Source: Betaproteobacteria bacterium (GTDB lineage: Bacteria > Pseudomonadota > Gammaproteobacteria > Burkholderiales > SG8-39). Taken from it: 64,000 nucleotides of DNA. This document shows, piece after piece, positions 37,701 through 46,368 of the stretch. The stretch covers positions 1-64,000 of the forward strand of contig CANKMT010000014.1 of assembly GCA_947482825.1 (NCBI GenBank). Reading direction: 5' to 3'. A model generated the notes under the pieces. The model was not told where the DNA came from, searched no databases, and worked only from the letters and a program-made list of their open reading frames with translations. The position numbers and the translations under genes are program-made. Each line of letters begins with the position of its first letter. The first letter of the stretch is position 1.

Positions 37701-37881
37701 AAGCCATGGTTTCCGGCGCCGCGCCGGGCAACTCGGCGACCACCTGGATCGTGGGGTAGTCGATGCTCGGCAGTTGGCTCACCGGCAAAAGGCGGAAGGC
37801 CGCTATGCCGAATATGAGGATGCCGAGCATGACGAGGATCGTCATGACCGGGCGGCGAACAAAGATCTCGGAAATGTTCAC
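34711..37881 (-). CDS. RND multidrug efflux permease (AcrB/MdtBC-like)
   Basis: The 1056-residue inner-membrane pump subunit begins Ile-Ser-Glu-Ile-Phe-Val-Arg-Arg-Pro-Val-Met-Thr and has 12 transmembrane helices with two large periplasmic loops. The proton-relay helix reads Val-Gly-Phe-Val-Val-Asp-Asp-Ala-Ile-Val-Met-Leu-Glu-Asn, with the paired aspartates. It works as a trimer with the adaptor encoded just upstream and an outer-membrane channel that is not encoded nearby. The start is GTG at 37879-37881, overlapping the adaptor stop (GTGA). Confidence 0.93.
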   Translation of the reverse strand: MNISEIFVRRPVMTILVMLGILIFGIAAFRLLPVSQLPSIDYPTIQVVAELPGAAPETMASAVATVLEKQFSTIAGVDSMNSVSGQGATSITIQFNLDRDIDAAAQDVNSAIAATARLLPPSMPTPPSFRKVNPADFPVFFLALTSETLPISTVNEYAETYLAQRISTISGVAQVQIFGQQKYAVRVQVDPSALASRGVSMNEVQQAVATSNVNLPTGTLHGKDRMFAVQATGQLYDAAAFKQIIVSYRNGSPVRLGELGTVIDSVQSDKVAAWFKDKRGIVLAIQRQPGTNTIEVVDAIKKLLPTFRAEVPPSIAIEILYDRTVMIRASVAEVEFTLILALALVVMVIFVFLRNVPATIIPSVALPLSIVGTFGVMHLCGYSVNNISLMALILCVGFVVDDAIVMLENISRHIEMGKSVMQATLDGSKEIAFTILSMTISLAAVFIPVFFMGGILGRLLHEFAVVIIVSVLISGFVSLSLTPMMCSRILKPHDPDRKHGAVFMAFERGFDAFRDLYAYTLRWVLAHQRFTMIVFLAIVVATGVLFSRAPKGFLPSEDSGQLFVFTEGPQDVSFEGMVALQKQVANIVRSDPNVEAIMSFVGASNFNPAMNSGRITIALKPYGQRKPADEVVRGLRPKLARVVGMKAFVQNVPAIRIGSLTKSPYQYVIQGANTEQLYQWAPRIEAKLRTLPGVIDVSSDLQIARPQVNVNIDRERAAALGVSPQQIENTLNYAFGSSQVSTIYTATNQFWVILELEPRFQRDPSALGLLYVRSTGGALVPLESVARLSQSVGPLSVTHLGQLPSVTFSFDLRPGVALSQAIDEVRAAVATLQVPATINATFGGTAQAFQSSLQGMGWLLLLSVFVIYLVLGILYESFVHPLTILSGLPTAGLGALVTLMAFNVELNMYAFVGIIMLIGIVKKNAILMIDFAIEAKKAGKTAEAAIYEAGIVRFRPIMMTTAAALMGSLPIAMGFGAGGAARMPLGLAVVGGLLLSQVLTLYITPVVYIYFERLQLWFDARRGVGKPEVPVPDADATMTLPPGGVAFPAGPRGPQK

Positions 37882-39044
37882 GAAGCTGCGCCCGGGTCCT
37901 GGATCGAGACTTTGGAGCCTGGTGCGAGACGCAGCGCGCCGCGGACCACGACTTTCTCGTCCTTGGCAAGAACACCGTCTGCAATGACAGAAAGTTCGCC
38001 CTGAGTGCGCATTACCGTGACTTTGCGCATCTCGGCCGTCATGTCCGGCTTGATTACATACACGAACTGTCCGGCCGGGCCGGTCTGCAGCGCGCGCGAG
38101 GGCACCACGGTCGCGTTTTCCTGATCGTAGAGCTTGACACGAACCGTGACAAACTGGCCCGGCCAAAGCGCGACCCCGCTATTGTCGAACACGGCGCGCA
38201 CCTTGATCGTCCCGGTCGTCTGGTCGACGGCATTGTCGAGGAAGGCGATGCGTCCGGCCGCCAGCGGCTTGTCGGTTCCGGGCGTCGCGACTTCCACGCT
38301 CAGCGGATTCTTGCGCATGAGTTCGCGCACTACCGGCAGTTGCTGCTCTGGGATGGCAAAACTCACGTAGACCGGCTTGACCTGATTGATGATGACCAGC
38401 GAGATCGTGTCGTTCGCCTTGACCATGTTGCCGGCCTGCAGCAACGCGCGGCCGACGAACCCGTCGATCGGGGCGCGAATCACCGTGTAGTCGAGGTTGA
38501 GTTTCGCGTTCTCCAGGGCGGCCTGGCTTGCTCGCGATGTGGCCTCCGCGGTGGCTGCATTGGTGCGGAACTGCGCAAAGGCATCTTTCGATACAAAATT
38601 CTTGTCCAGCAATTCCTGGTAGCGCTTCTCTTGCGAGGCGGCCTGGTCGCGGCTCGCGATATCGCGCAGGGCCTGCGCCTCGGACTGCCTGAGCGAGGCC
38701 TCAAAAGGGCGCGGGTCAATGCGGAACAGGATGTCACCTTTCCTCACCTCCTTGCCTTCCTGGAAGTCGACCGCAAGGATCTGCCCGTCGATGCGCGCCT
38801 TGAGCGCGACACTGGTGTAGGCCTCCACGTTGCCGATCGCCTGGACCGTCACGGCCAGGGTCTGTTGCACGGCAGCCACCACCAGCACGGGTACGGTGCC
38901 GGCACCTTTTCCCGGCCCTTTGCCGCTCTTTTCCTTGTTGGGGACTTCCTTTGCGCGGGAATCCTTGACGATATACGTGGCTGCGCCCGCCCCTGCCAGA
39001 ACCACAACCAGCAAAGCACCGAAGAAAACGCGTTTGGATGACAT
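37878..39044 (-). CDS. RND efflux periplasmic adaptor (membrane fusion protein)
   Basis: The 388-residue AcrA/MdtA-type adaptor has an N-terminal membrane anchor (residues 6-22), a lipoyl half (Gly-Asn-Val-Glu-Ala-Tyr-Thr-Ser-Val, Val-Arg-Lys-Gly-Asp-Ile-Leu-Phe-Arg-Ile-Asp-Pro-Arg-Pro-Phe), a coiled-coil hairpin (about 110-175), the second lipoyl half with Tyr-Thr-Val-Ile-Arg-Ala-Pro-Ile-Asp-Gly, and a beta-barrel. A Lys/Gly-rich linker follows the anchor. It bridges the RND pump and an outer-membrane channel. Confidence 0.93.
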   Translation of the reverse strand: MSSKRVFFGALLVVVLAGAGAATYIVKDSRAKEVPNKEKSGKGPGKGAGTVPVLVVAAVQQTLAVTVQAIGNVEAYTSVALKARIDGQILAVDFQEGKEVRKGDILFRIDPRPFEASLRQSEAQALRDIASRDQAASQEKRYQELLDKNFVSKDAFAQFRTNAATAEATSRASQAALENAKLNLDYTVIRAPIDGFVGRALLQAGNMVKANDTISLVIINQVKPVYVSFAIPEQQLPVVRELMRKNPLSVEVATPGTDKPLAAGRIAFLDNAVDQTTGTIKVRAVFDNSGVALWPGQFVTVRVKLYDQENATVVPSRALQTGPAGQFVYVIKPDMTAEMRKVTVMRTQGELSVIADGVLAKDEKVVVRGALRLAPGSKVSIQDPGAAS

Positions 39045-39087
39045 CTGAATTAAACCCGCAAGAGTAGGCTGCGAAAAAGAGGAAAAA

Positions 39088-40329
<1,242 letters not shown>

Positions 40330-40339
40330 TGCGTATTCG

Positions 40340-40531
40340 TCAGTCCCGCTTGTCCGGACCGGCCGCATCTGCGGGGTAAGGGACCGGCTTGGGCGCGGCA
40401 GGCTTGGGTATCTTGGTCCCGGCCGGCGGGTTTTCGCCCAGGTACAGAGGTCCTTTTTGGCCGCATGCGCAGAGAAGAGCCAAGGACAGCATCGCGGCCA
40501 GCGCCGCAGGGAAAAGACGCAAGGAGCGCAT
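40340..40531 (-). CDS. lptM: LPS translocon maturation chaperone LptM (YifL lipoprotein)
   Basis: A 63-residue lipoprotein: a signal peptide with lipobox Leu-Cys-Ala-Cys, then the invariant Gly-Gln-Lys-Gly-Pro-Leu-Tyr-Leu and a Pro/Lys-rich tail. LptM (YifL) assists disulfide isomerisation and assembly of the LptD/LptE translocon at the outer membrane. Conserved synteny with lysA and cyaY supports the call. An ATG six codons upstream is a less likely start. Confidence 0.92.
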   Translation of the reverse strand: MRSLRLFPAALAAMLSLALLCACGQKGPLYLGENPPAGTKIPKPAAPKPVPYPADAAGPDKRD

Positions 40532-40589
40532 GGGTGGACGTAAAATCATGATGTTAGCATGAGGACTTCGCCGCGAAGGACCTTTTACG

Positions 40590-40931
40590 ATGGGCATGAC
40601 CGAGTCTGAATTCGAGCGCATTGCAACCGAAACGCTGGCTGGCATCGAAGCGTCCGTAGAGGCCGCCGCGGAATCGGCTGAACTCGACATCGAACTCCAG
40701 ATGAAGCCGGGTGGCGTCCTCGAGTTGGAATTCGAGGACGGCAGCAAGATGATTGTGAACCGGCAGGGCGCCGCCCGCGAAATCTGGGTCGCGGCGAAGT
40801 CCGGCGGGTACCACTTTCGCTACGACGGCAATCGTTGGGTGGACACCCGCGACGGAGGCGAGCTTTTTGCGGCGCTTTCGCGCATGGTGAGTGCCCAGGG
40901 CGGTGCCGCCGTTATTCTCGCGCCCCGCTAG
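40590..40931 (+). CDS. cyaY: Iron-sulfur assembly protein CyaY (frataxin)
   Basis: The 113-residue protein has the frataxin acidic first helix (Glu-Ser-Glu-Phe-Glu-Arg, Ile-Glu-Ala-Ser-Val-Glu) and the sheet with Gly-Val-Leu-Glu-Leu-Glu-Phe, Ile-Val-Asn-Arg-Gln and Ile-Trp-Val-Ala-Ala-Lys-Ser-Gly-Gly-Tyr-His-Phe. CyaY binds iron and modulates IscS. It is divergent from lptM, and its last four bases overlap the convergent PBP1A gene. Confidence 0.95.
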   Translation: MGMTESEFERIATETLAGIEASVEAAAESAELDIELQMKPGGVLELEFEDGSKMIVNRQGAAREIWVAAKSGGYHFRYDGNRWVDTRDGGELFAALSRMVSAQGGAAVILAPR

Positions 40932-43291
40932 GCCGCACTCCCGGGTCGCTGGAGCGACGGTTTCGTTTCGAGCCTCCCGACCGAAGGGACCGGCTTCAAA
41001 GCGGGCTCGCCCGGGGGAATGGGTGGCGCACGTTCACGGTCCGGCGCGTGCTCGGGCGAAACAGGCGGAAGCGCTTCCCGGTAGAAGAATTCCTCCTGAC
41101 CTCCGCGGCCTTCGGAGTCGACCTTGTGGGTGACTACGCCCTCGGGCGCCACGCGCGTCACTTCGGGCATGCCCCTGAGGGCCTTCTCCATGTAGGCGAT
41201 CCAGATGGGGAGCGATACCGCGCCACCGGTCTCGTTGCGCCCCAGCGTGCGCGGCTGGTCGAATCCGATCCATGCGACGCCGACAAGGCCTGGCGAATAT
41301 CCGCAGAACCAGGCGTCCAGGAAGTCATTCGTCGTACCTGTCTTGCCGGCGAGATCCTTGCGACCCAGTTTCGAGGCGCGCGCCGCCGTCCCGTAGCGCG
41401 TCACGTCCTGGAGCATGCTGTCCATGATGAAAGCGTTGCGAGCGTCGATCACGCGCAGCGACTCGTCCCCGGCATGTTGCGGATTGGCCGTGCCCAGGCT
41501 GTTGCCCCGGTCATCGACGATGCGTTGGATGTAATACGGCTGGATCAGGAAGCCGCTATTGGCGAAAACGGCGTAAGCACGTGCCATCTGCCACACAGTG
41601 ACCGAACCCGCGCCGAGGGCCATCGTGAGATAGGGCGGGTGCTTGTCGGCGTCGAACCCGAAGCGCGTGACGTAGTCCTGGGCATATTTTGTCCCGATCC
41701 CTTTCAGGATCCGGATCGAGACCATGTTCTTGGACTTGGCGAGTGCCGCGCGCATGCGCATCGGCCCCTCGAACTTGCCGTCGTAGTTCTTCGGTTCCCA
41801 GCGCTGGCTCCCGGTGACGTCGGCTTCGACGACGATCGGTTCGTCGGGGATGACCGTGGCTGGTGTGTATCCTTTCTCGAGGGACGCCGAGTAGATGAAG
41901 GGCTTGAAAGAAGAGCCCGGCTGGCGCCACGCCTGAGTAACGTGGTTGAACTTGTTGCGGTTGAAGTCGAACCCGCCGACCAACGCGCGAATGGCTCCGT
42001 TGGCCGGATCGACCGAGACAAAGGCCGACTCCGCCTCGGGCAACTGCACGATCTGCCAGATCTTCTTATCGTCCATCTGCACCCGGATGATCGAGCCGCG
42101 GCGTACCTTCTTTTGCGGCAGCGCCTTCTCATCGAGCGAGCGCGCGACGAATTTCAGGCCGTCGCCCGCAATCGCGACAGTCTCGCCGGCCTTGGTGACC
42201 GCGCGGACCTCCTTGGGGCTCGCGGCAATCACGATCGCGGCGAGCATGTCATCGCTGTTGCTGCGCTCCGAGAGCGCCTCGTCATAGTCGTCTTCAGTGG
42301 CGTTGTCGGCTAGTTCGACGAATGCTTCGGGTCCCCGGTAGCCGTGGCGCCGGTCGTAGTCGAGCACGCCGCGCCGCAGCGCGGCGTACGCGGCCTCCTG
42401 GTCGGCTTTCCTGATCGTCGTGTAGACGCGGAATCCCCGGGTGTAAACATCGTCCGGGTATTGCTCCTGCACGGCCTGGCGAACCATTTCGGCAACATGC
42501 TCGGCGTGGACGGTGAATTCGCTGGATTCCCGCTTGACGGCCAGCGGGGTCTTGGCCGCGTCCGCGAACTGCTGCTCGCTGATGTGCCCGAGGTCCTTCA
42601 TGCGCCGGAGCACATACTGCTGGCGTTGTTTGGCGCGCTGCGGATTGACCACCGGGTTAAAGGACGAAGGGGCCTTTGGCAGGCCGGCCAGCATCGCCGC
42701 TTCAGGGAGCGTCAGCTTGTCGAGCGACTTGCCGTAGTAGATCTGCGCCGCCGCAGCGAACCCGTAAGCCCGCTGGCCGAGGTAGATCTGGTTGACGTAG
42801 AGTTCGAGGATCTGGTCTTTTTGCAGGCTGTGCTCGATCTTGAAGGCCAGCAACGCCTCGTAGAGCTTGCGGGTGAGGGTCTTTTCCGAAGAAAGGAAAA
42901 AGTTTCGCGCCACCTGCATCGTGATCGTGCTTGCCCCCTGCCGCCGTCCGCCGGAAGTCAGGTTGGAGAAAGCAGCGCGCAAAACACCTTGGTAGTCGAT
43001 GCCCGCATGCTGGTAGAAGCGTTCGTCCTCGGCCGCCAGAATCGCTCGCTTGAGGGTTTCGGGAATCTCCGCGATTTTCACCACGGCGCGCCTTTCCTCG
43101 CCAAATTCGCCGATCAGGACGCCTTCGGTCGTATAGACCCGCAGCGGAATCTTGGGCTGGTAGTCGGTAAGGACTTCAAGCGAGGGCAGGTTAGGCCAGG
43201 CGAGAACAACCACCAGGCCAATCGCGCATACGCCTATCGCCGCCACGCCCGCCAGCAAGGCCAGCGGAAATGCCAAAAAACGGAGCCACAT
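40928..43291 (-). CDS. mrcA: Penicillin-binding protein 1A (bifunctional peptidoglycan synthase)
   Basis: The 787-residue class A PBP has one N-terminal membrane helix, a GT51 transglycosylase domain (Ala-Glu-Asp-Glu-Arg-Phe-Tyr-Gln-His, Thr-Ile-Thr-Met-Gln-Val-Ala-Arg-Asn, Glu-Leu-Tyr-Val-Asn-Gln-Ile-Tyr-Leu-Gly), an OB-like insert, and a transpeptidase with Ser-Ser-Phe-Lys, Ser-Lys-Asn and Lys-Thr-Gly-Thr-Thr-Asn-Asp. It polymerises and crosslinks peptidoglycan. It is divergent from pilM, a standard proteobacterial arrangement. The C-terminus is Pro-rich. Confidence 0.95.
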   Translation of the reverse strand: MWLRFLAFPLALLAGVAAIGVCAIGLVVVLAWPNLPSLEVLTDYQPKIPLRVYTTEGVLIGEFGEERRAVVKIAEIPETLKRAILAAEDERFYQHAGIDYQGVLRAAFSNLTSGGRRQGASTITMQVARNFFLSSEKTLTRKLYEALLAFKIEHSLQKDQILELYVNQIYLGQRAYGFAAAAQIYYGKSLDKLTLPEAAMLAGLPKAPSSFNPVVNPQRAKQRQQYVLRRMKDLGHISEQQFADAAKTPLAVKRESSEFTVHAEHVAEMVRQAVQEQYPDDVYTRGFRVYTTIRKADQEAAYAALRRGVLDYDRRHGYRGPEAFVELADNATEDDYDEALSERSNSDDMLAAIVIAASPKEVRAVTKAGETVAIAGDGLKFVARSLDEKALPQKKVRRGSIIRVQMDDKKIWQIVQLPEAESAFVSVDPANGAIRALVGGFDFNRNKFNHVTQAWRQPGSSFKPFIYSASLEKGYTPATVIPDEPIVVEADVTGSQRWEPKNYDGKFEGPMRMRAALAKSKNMVSIRILKGIGTKYAQDYVTRFGFDADKHPPYLTMALGAGSVTVWQMARAYAVFANSGFLIQPYYIQRIVDDRGNSLGTANPQHAGDESLRVIDARNAFIMDSMLQDVTRYGTAARASKLGRKDLAGKTGTTNDFLDAWFCGYSPGLVGVAWIGFDQPRTLGRNETGGAVSLPIWIAYMEKALRGMPEVTRVAPEGVVTHKVDSEGRGGQEEFFYREALPPVSPEHAPDRERAPPIPPGEPALKPVPSVGRLETKPSLQRPGSAA

Positions 43292-43403
43292 CAGGGTGAT
43301 CGGGAGATCCCAGGGGGATGTTGCACGAGGTGGGAGAGCGGCGCATTATAAGCTCTCTCCGGCTGTGAAGAGCTGTGAAGAATTTACTTTACAGGCGGGG
43401 GGC

Positions 43404-43433
43404 TTGTTGCTAGCATTTCATGTAAATTATACG
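43404..43433 (+). promoter_or_regulatory. Candidate promoter of the pilMNOPQ operon
   Basis: TTGTTG (43404-43409), an 18-base spacer and TATACG (43428-43433) form a plausible sigma-70 promoter about 38 bases before the pilM start, within the divergent PBP1A/pilM gap. Confidence 0.5.
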
Positions 43434-43471
43434 TATTGCGCCTAACCGGCGATCGTGGAAAGGAATTTTCC

Positions 43472-44545
43472 TTGCAAGTCGATCTCTTCAATCCGAAGGC
43501 ACCACCCCTATTCGGGCTGGATATCAGCTCGTCTTCGGTCAAGATGGTCGAGATCGTCGATGCTGGCAAGGGAGCGCAAAGGGTCGAGCGCTACGCCATC
43601 GAGCCGTTGCCGCGCGACGCCGTGGCCGACGGCAACATCAATAACCTTGAGGCGGTCACCGAAGCCGTCAAGCGGGGCTGGAAGAGGCTTGCGACGCGCA
43701 CCAAGCACGTTGCCATGGCGGTGCCTTCTGGCGCGGTCATCACCAAGAAGATCATCGTCCAGGCCGGCCTGCGAGAGTCGGAGCTGGAGCTGCAGGTCGA
43801 GACCGAGGCGAACCAGTACATCCCGTTTGCGCTGGAAGAAGTCAACCTCGACTTCCAGGTGATCGGCCCGGCCCCGTCCGGCCCGGCTGAGGAAGAAGTT
43901 CTAATCGCTGCCACCCGCAAGGAAAAGGTCGAGGACCGGATCGCCGTCGCGGAGGCTGCGGGCCTGAAGGCGTCGGTCATGGACGTCGAATCCTATGCGC
44001 AGCAGTCGGCCCTCGTGCTGGTGTGCCAGGCACTCCCGGGCGCGGGCAAGGATCAGAACATCGCCGTTGTGGATATCGGCGCCAACGTGATGGCCATCAG
44101 CGTGTTACGCAACGACCAATCGGTGTACTCGCGCGAACAGCCTTTTGGCGGCAACCAGCTCACCGCTGACATCCAGAACCGCTACGGGATGAGCCCGGAG
44201 GATGCGGAAAACGCCAAGCGCTCGGGCGGCCTGCCGGATGACTTCGAGTCCGAGGTGCTGAGGCCTTTCATGGAAAACCTGTCGATGGAGGTGCAGCGCG
44301 CGCTCCAGTTCTTCTTCACTTCGACCCAGTTCAGCAGCGTCGACCATATCCTGCTTGCCGGCGGCTCGGCAGTGATCCCCGGGCTCGAAGAGGTGGTTAA
44401 TACGCGCACGCAGGTCAACACGCTCGTGGCCAATCCGTTCGCGACGATGGAAACCTCGCCGCGCATCCAGCTGAAAAAGCTGGTGCTCGACGCCCCCTCG
44501 CTCATCGTGGCGTGCGGCCTCGCCCTGAGAAGGTTCGATCCATGA
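43472..44545 (+). CDS. pilM: Type IV pilus inner-membrane platform protein PilM
   Basis: PilM is an actin-like cytoplasmic ATP-binding protein that recruits PilN. The 357 residues show Pro-Leu-Phe-Gly-Leu-Asp-Ile-Ser-Ser-Ser-Ser-Val-Lys, Val-Val-Asp-Ile-Gly-Ala-Asn and Leu-Ala-Gly-Gly-Ser-Ala nucleotide loops. The start is TTG at 43472, seven bases after AAGGA; the frame is open further upstream, but only this start has a ribosome site. First gene of pilMNOPQ. Confidence 0.95.
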   Translation: MQVDLFNPKAPPLFGLDISSSSVKMVEIVDAGKGAQRVERYAIEPLPRDAVADGNINNLEAVTEAVKRGWKRLATRTKHVAMAVPSGAVITKKIIVQAGLRESELELQVETEANQYIPFALEEVNLDFQVIGPAPSGPAEEEVLIAATRKEKVEDRIAVAEAAGLKASVMDVESYAQQSALVLVCQALPGAGKDQNIAVVDIGANVMAISVLRNDQSVYSREQPFGGNQLTADIQNRYGMSPEDAENAKRSGGLPDDFESEVLRPFMENLSMEVQRALQFFFTSTQFSSVDHILLAGGSAVIPGLEEVVNTRTQVNTLVANPFATMETSPRIQLKKLVLDAPSLIVACGLALRRFDP

Positions 44546-45171
44546 GCACCCGCATCAACCTTCTGCCGCACCGCGAAGAACGCAGGAAGGCGGCGCGCAA
44601 GCACTTCGCGGTCGTCGCAGCGATGACGGCGGTGCTCGGGGGCGCCATTGTGCTCCTGGTGCACGGTTTCTACGCCACCAAGGTCAACGAGCAGGTCAGC
44701 CGCAACGAATTCCTCAAGAAGGAAACCGTAAAGCTCGACAAGGACATCGAGGAAATCAAGAAGCTGAAGGACGAGATCGTGGCCCTGCTTTCGAGGAAGC
44801 AGGTGATCGAAACGCTGCAGGCCGATCGGGCCCAGACCGTGTACCTGCTCGACCAGCTCGTGCGCCAGCTGCCCGAAGGCATCTACCTCAAGTCGATCAC
44901 GCAGAAGGGACCGCGCGTAAGCCTCGTGGGCTACGCGCAATCCAACGCGCGGGTCTCGACCCTGATGCGCAACATCGAATCGTCGCAGTGGCTCGAGAGC
45001 CCGAAGCTGAACGAAATCAAGGTTGCAATCGTGAACAGCAAACGGGTTTCGGAATTCAATCTGGATCTTGGGCTGAAGCGCGCCGCCCCCGACAGCGCAA
45101 AGGATTCGGGGAAAGCGCCTGCCAAGGGTGCGGCCGCCGCACCTGCCCCGGCGGCGGCGGCGAAGAAATAG
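44542..45171 (+). CDS. pilN: Type IV pilus alignment protein PilN
   Basis: The 209-residue bitopic protein starts Thr-Arg-Ile-Asn-Leu-Leu-Pro-His-Arg-Glu, the PilM-binding motif, followed by a membrane helix (about 24-43), a coiled coil (50-95) and a ferredoxin-like periplasmic domain. The last 30 residues are a Lys/Ala/Pro tail. It heterodimerises with PilO. ATGA overlap with pilM. Confidence 0.95.
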   Translation: MSTRINLLPHREERRKAARKHFAVVAAMTAVLGGAIVLLVHGFYATKVNEQVSRNEFLKKETVKLDKDIEEIKKLKDEIVALLSRKQVIETLQADRAQTVYLLDQLVRQLPEGIYLKSITQKGPRVSLVGYAQSNARVSTLMRNIESSQWLESPKLNEIKVAIVNSKRVSEFNLDLGLKRAAPDSAKDSGKAPAKGAAAAPAPAAAAKK

Positions 45172-45181
45172 GGCGAAGCCG

Positions 45182-45835
45182 ATGGCAATCAACCTGAACA
45201 AGTTCGCCGAGGACTTCAAGTTTCTCGATCCCAAGGACCCAGGCACCTGGCCAGCGATCCCGAAGCTCGTCGCGCTGATCGCCATCCTCTCAGGCATCCT
45301 GGTCGGGGCGTATTTTCTCGACTGGTCGGCGCAGATCGAGGAGATCGAGAACGGCGTGAAGCAGGAAACGAAACTCAAGGAAGATTATCTCGACAAGAAG
45401 AAGCAGTCGATCAACCTCGACCTGCACAAACAGCAGCTGCGCGAGATCGACCAGTCCTTCGGAGCGCTGCTCAAGCAGTTGCCAAACCGGGCGCAGATGG
45501 ACGCCTTGTTGGTTGACATCAACCAGGCGGGCCTCGGCCGCGGCCTGCAGTTCGAACTTTTCAAGCCGGCCGGCGGCGAATCGGCAAAGGAGTTCTACGC
45601 CGAACTGCCGATCCAGGTCAGGGTGGTGGGCAATTACCACGACATGGGGGCTTTCGCGAGCGACCTCGGGCAGCTTTCGCGCATTGTCACGCTGAACGAC
45701 GTGAGCATCGCTGCAAGCAAGGAAGGCGGTCAGCTTCAGATGGACGCCACTGCCCGCACATTCCGCTATCTCGACGACGAAGAGGTCGCAGCGCAGCGCA
45801 AGTCCGCCAAGGCCGCCAAGGCGCCCAAGAAATGA
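45182..45835 (+). CDS. pilO: Type IV pilus alignment protein PilO
   Basis: The 217-residue partner of PilN has a membrane helix at about 28-47, a coiled coil and a periplasmic domain with Leu-Leu-Lys-Gln-Leu-Pro-Asn and Glu-Leu-Pro-Ile-Gln-Val-Arg-Val-Val-Gly-Asn-Tyr-His. A Lys/Ala tail ends the protein. It helps couple the inner platform to the secretin complex through PilP. Confidence 0.95.
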   Translation: MAINLNKFAEDFKFLDPKDPGTWPAIPKLVALIAILSGILVGAYFLDWSAQIEEIENGVKQETKLKEDYLDKKKQSINLDLHKQQLREIDQSFGALLKQLPNRAQMDALLVDINQAGLGRGLQFELFKPAGGESAKEFYAELPIQVRVVGNYHDMGAFASDLGQLSRIVTLNDVSIAASKEGGQLQMDATARTFRYLDDEEVAAQRKSAKAAKAPKK

Positions 45836-46368
45836 AACGCCGCATCCCTAATGTGCTTGGTGCCGCCGTCCTCGGGCTTTTCCTCGCAGCCTGCGGCGGC
45901 GAGCAATATGGCGACCTCCGCAAGGAACTCGACCTGCTCACGAAGGACCTGCGTGGCCGCGTCGATCCCTTGCCGCAAGTCAGGCCCTATGAGCCAGTGC
46001 CCTACAAAGCATTCGAGGAGATCGACCCGTTCAAGCCAACGAGGCTGGACGTGGTGGCCGCGGGCGCGGTGGCGGGCGCTTCGGGAATCAAGCCCGATGT
46101 GGACCGGCCCAAGGAACCCCTCGAGGCGTTCGCGCTCGAGACGCTCCGCATGGTCGGCACGCTTTCCCAGCAGAAGGAAACGTTCGGCCTGATCAGGGCA
46201 GGAGCCAACCTTTTTCGGGTGAAGAAAGGCAATTACATGGGATTGAACTTCGGTGTGATCACGCAAATCGACGAGAACGAGATCAAGCTGAAGGAGCTCG
46301 TGCAGGACGGCGGCGGAGACTGGGTAGAACGCGTCAGCTCGCTGCAACTGGTGGAGGCACAACGATGA
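45832..46368 (+). CDS. pilP: Type IV pilus lipoprotein PilP
   Basis: The 178-residue lipoprotein has the lipobox Leu-Ala-Ala-Cys21, an extended linker and a beta-sandwich with Leu-Arg-Met-Val-Gly-Thr-Leu and Val-Lys-Lys-Gly-Asn-Tyr-Met-Gly. PilP contacts PilN/PilO and the N0 domain of PilQ. Overlaps pilO and pilQ by four bases each. Confidence 0.95.
   Translation: MKRRIPNVLGAAVLGLFLAACGGEQYGDLRKELDLLTKDLRGRVDPLPQVRPYEPVPYKAFEEIDPFKPTRLDVVAAGAVAGASGIKPDVDRPKEPLEAFALETLRMVGTLSQQKETFGLIRAGANLFRVKKGNYMGLNFGVITQIDENEIKLKELVQDGGGDWVERVSSLQLVEAQR

Noticed and set aside
36139-38004. 621-codon plus-strand frame opposite the RND permease
   Set aside because: It mirrors the RND coding periodicity and is rich in Asp/His/Arg in the way antisense frames of GC-rich genes are.
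40928-40931. Four-base convergent overlap of cyaY and PBP1A as a sign of misannotation
   Set aside because: Both proteins have normal C-termini and lengths; such overlaps also occur at 27484-27487.
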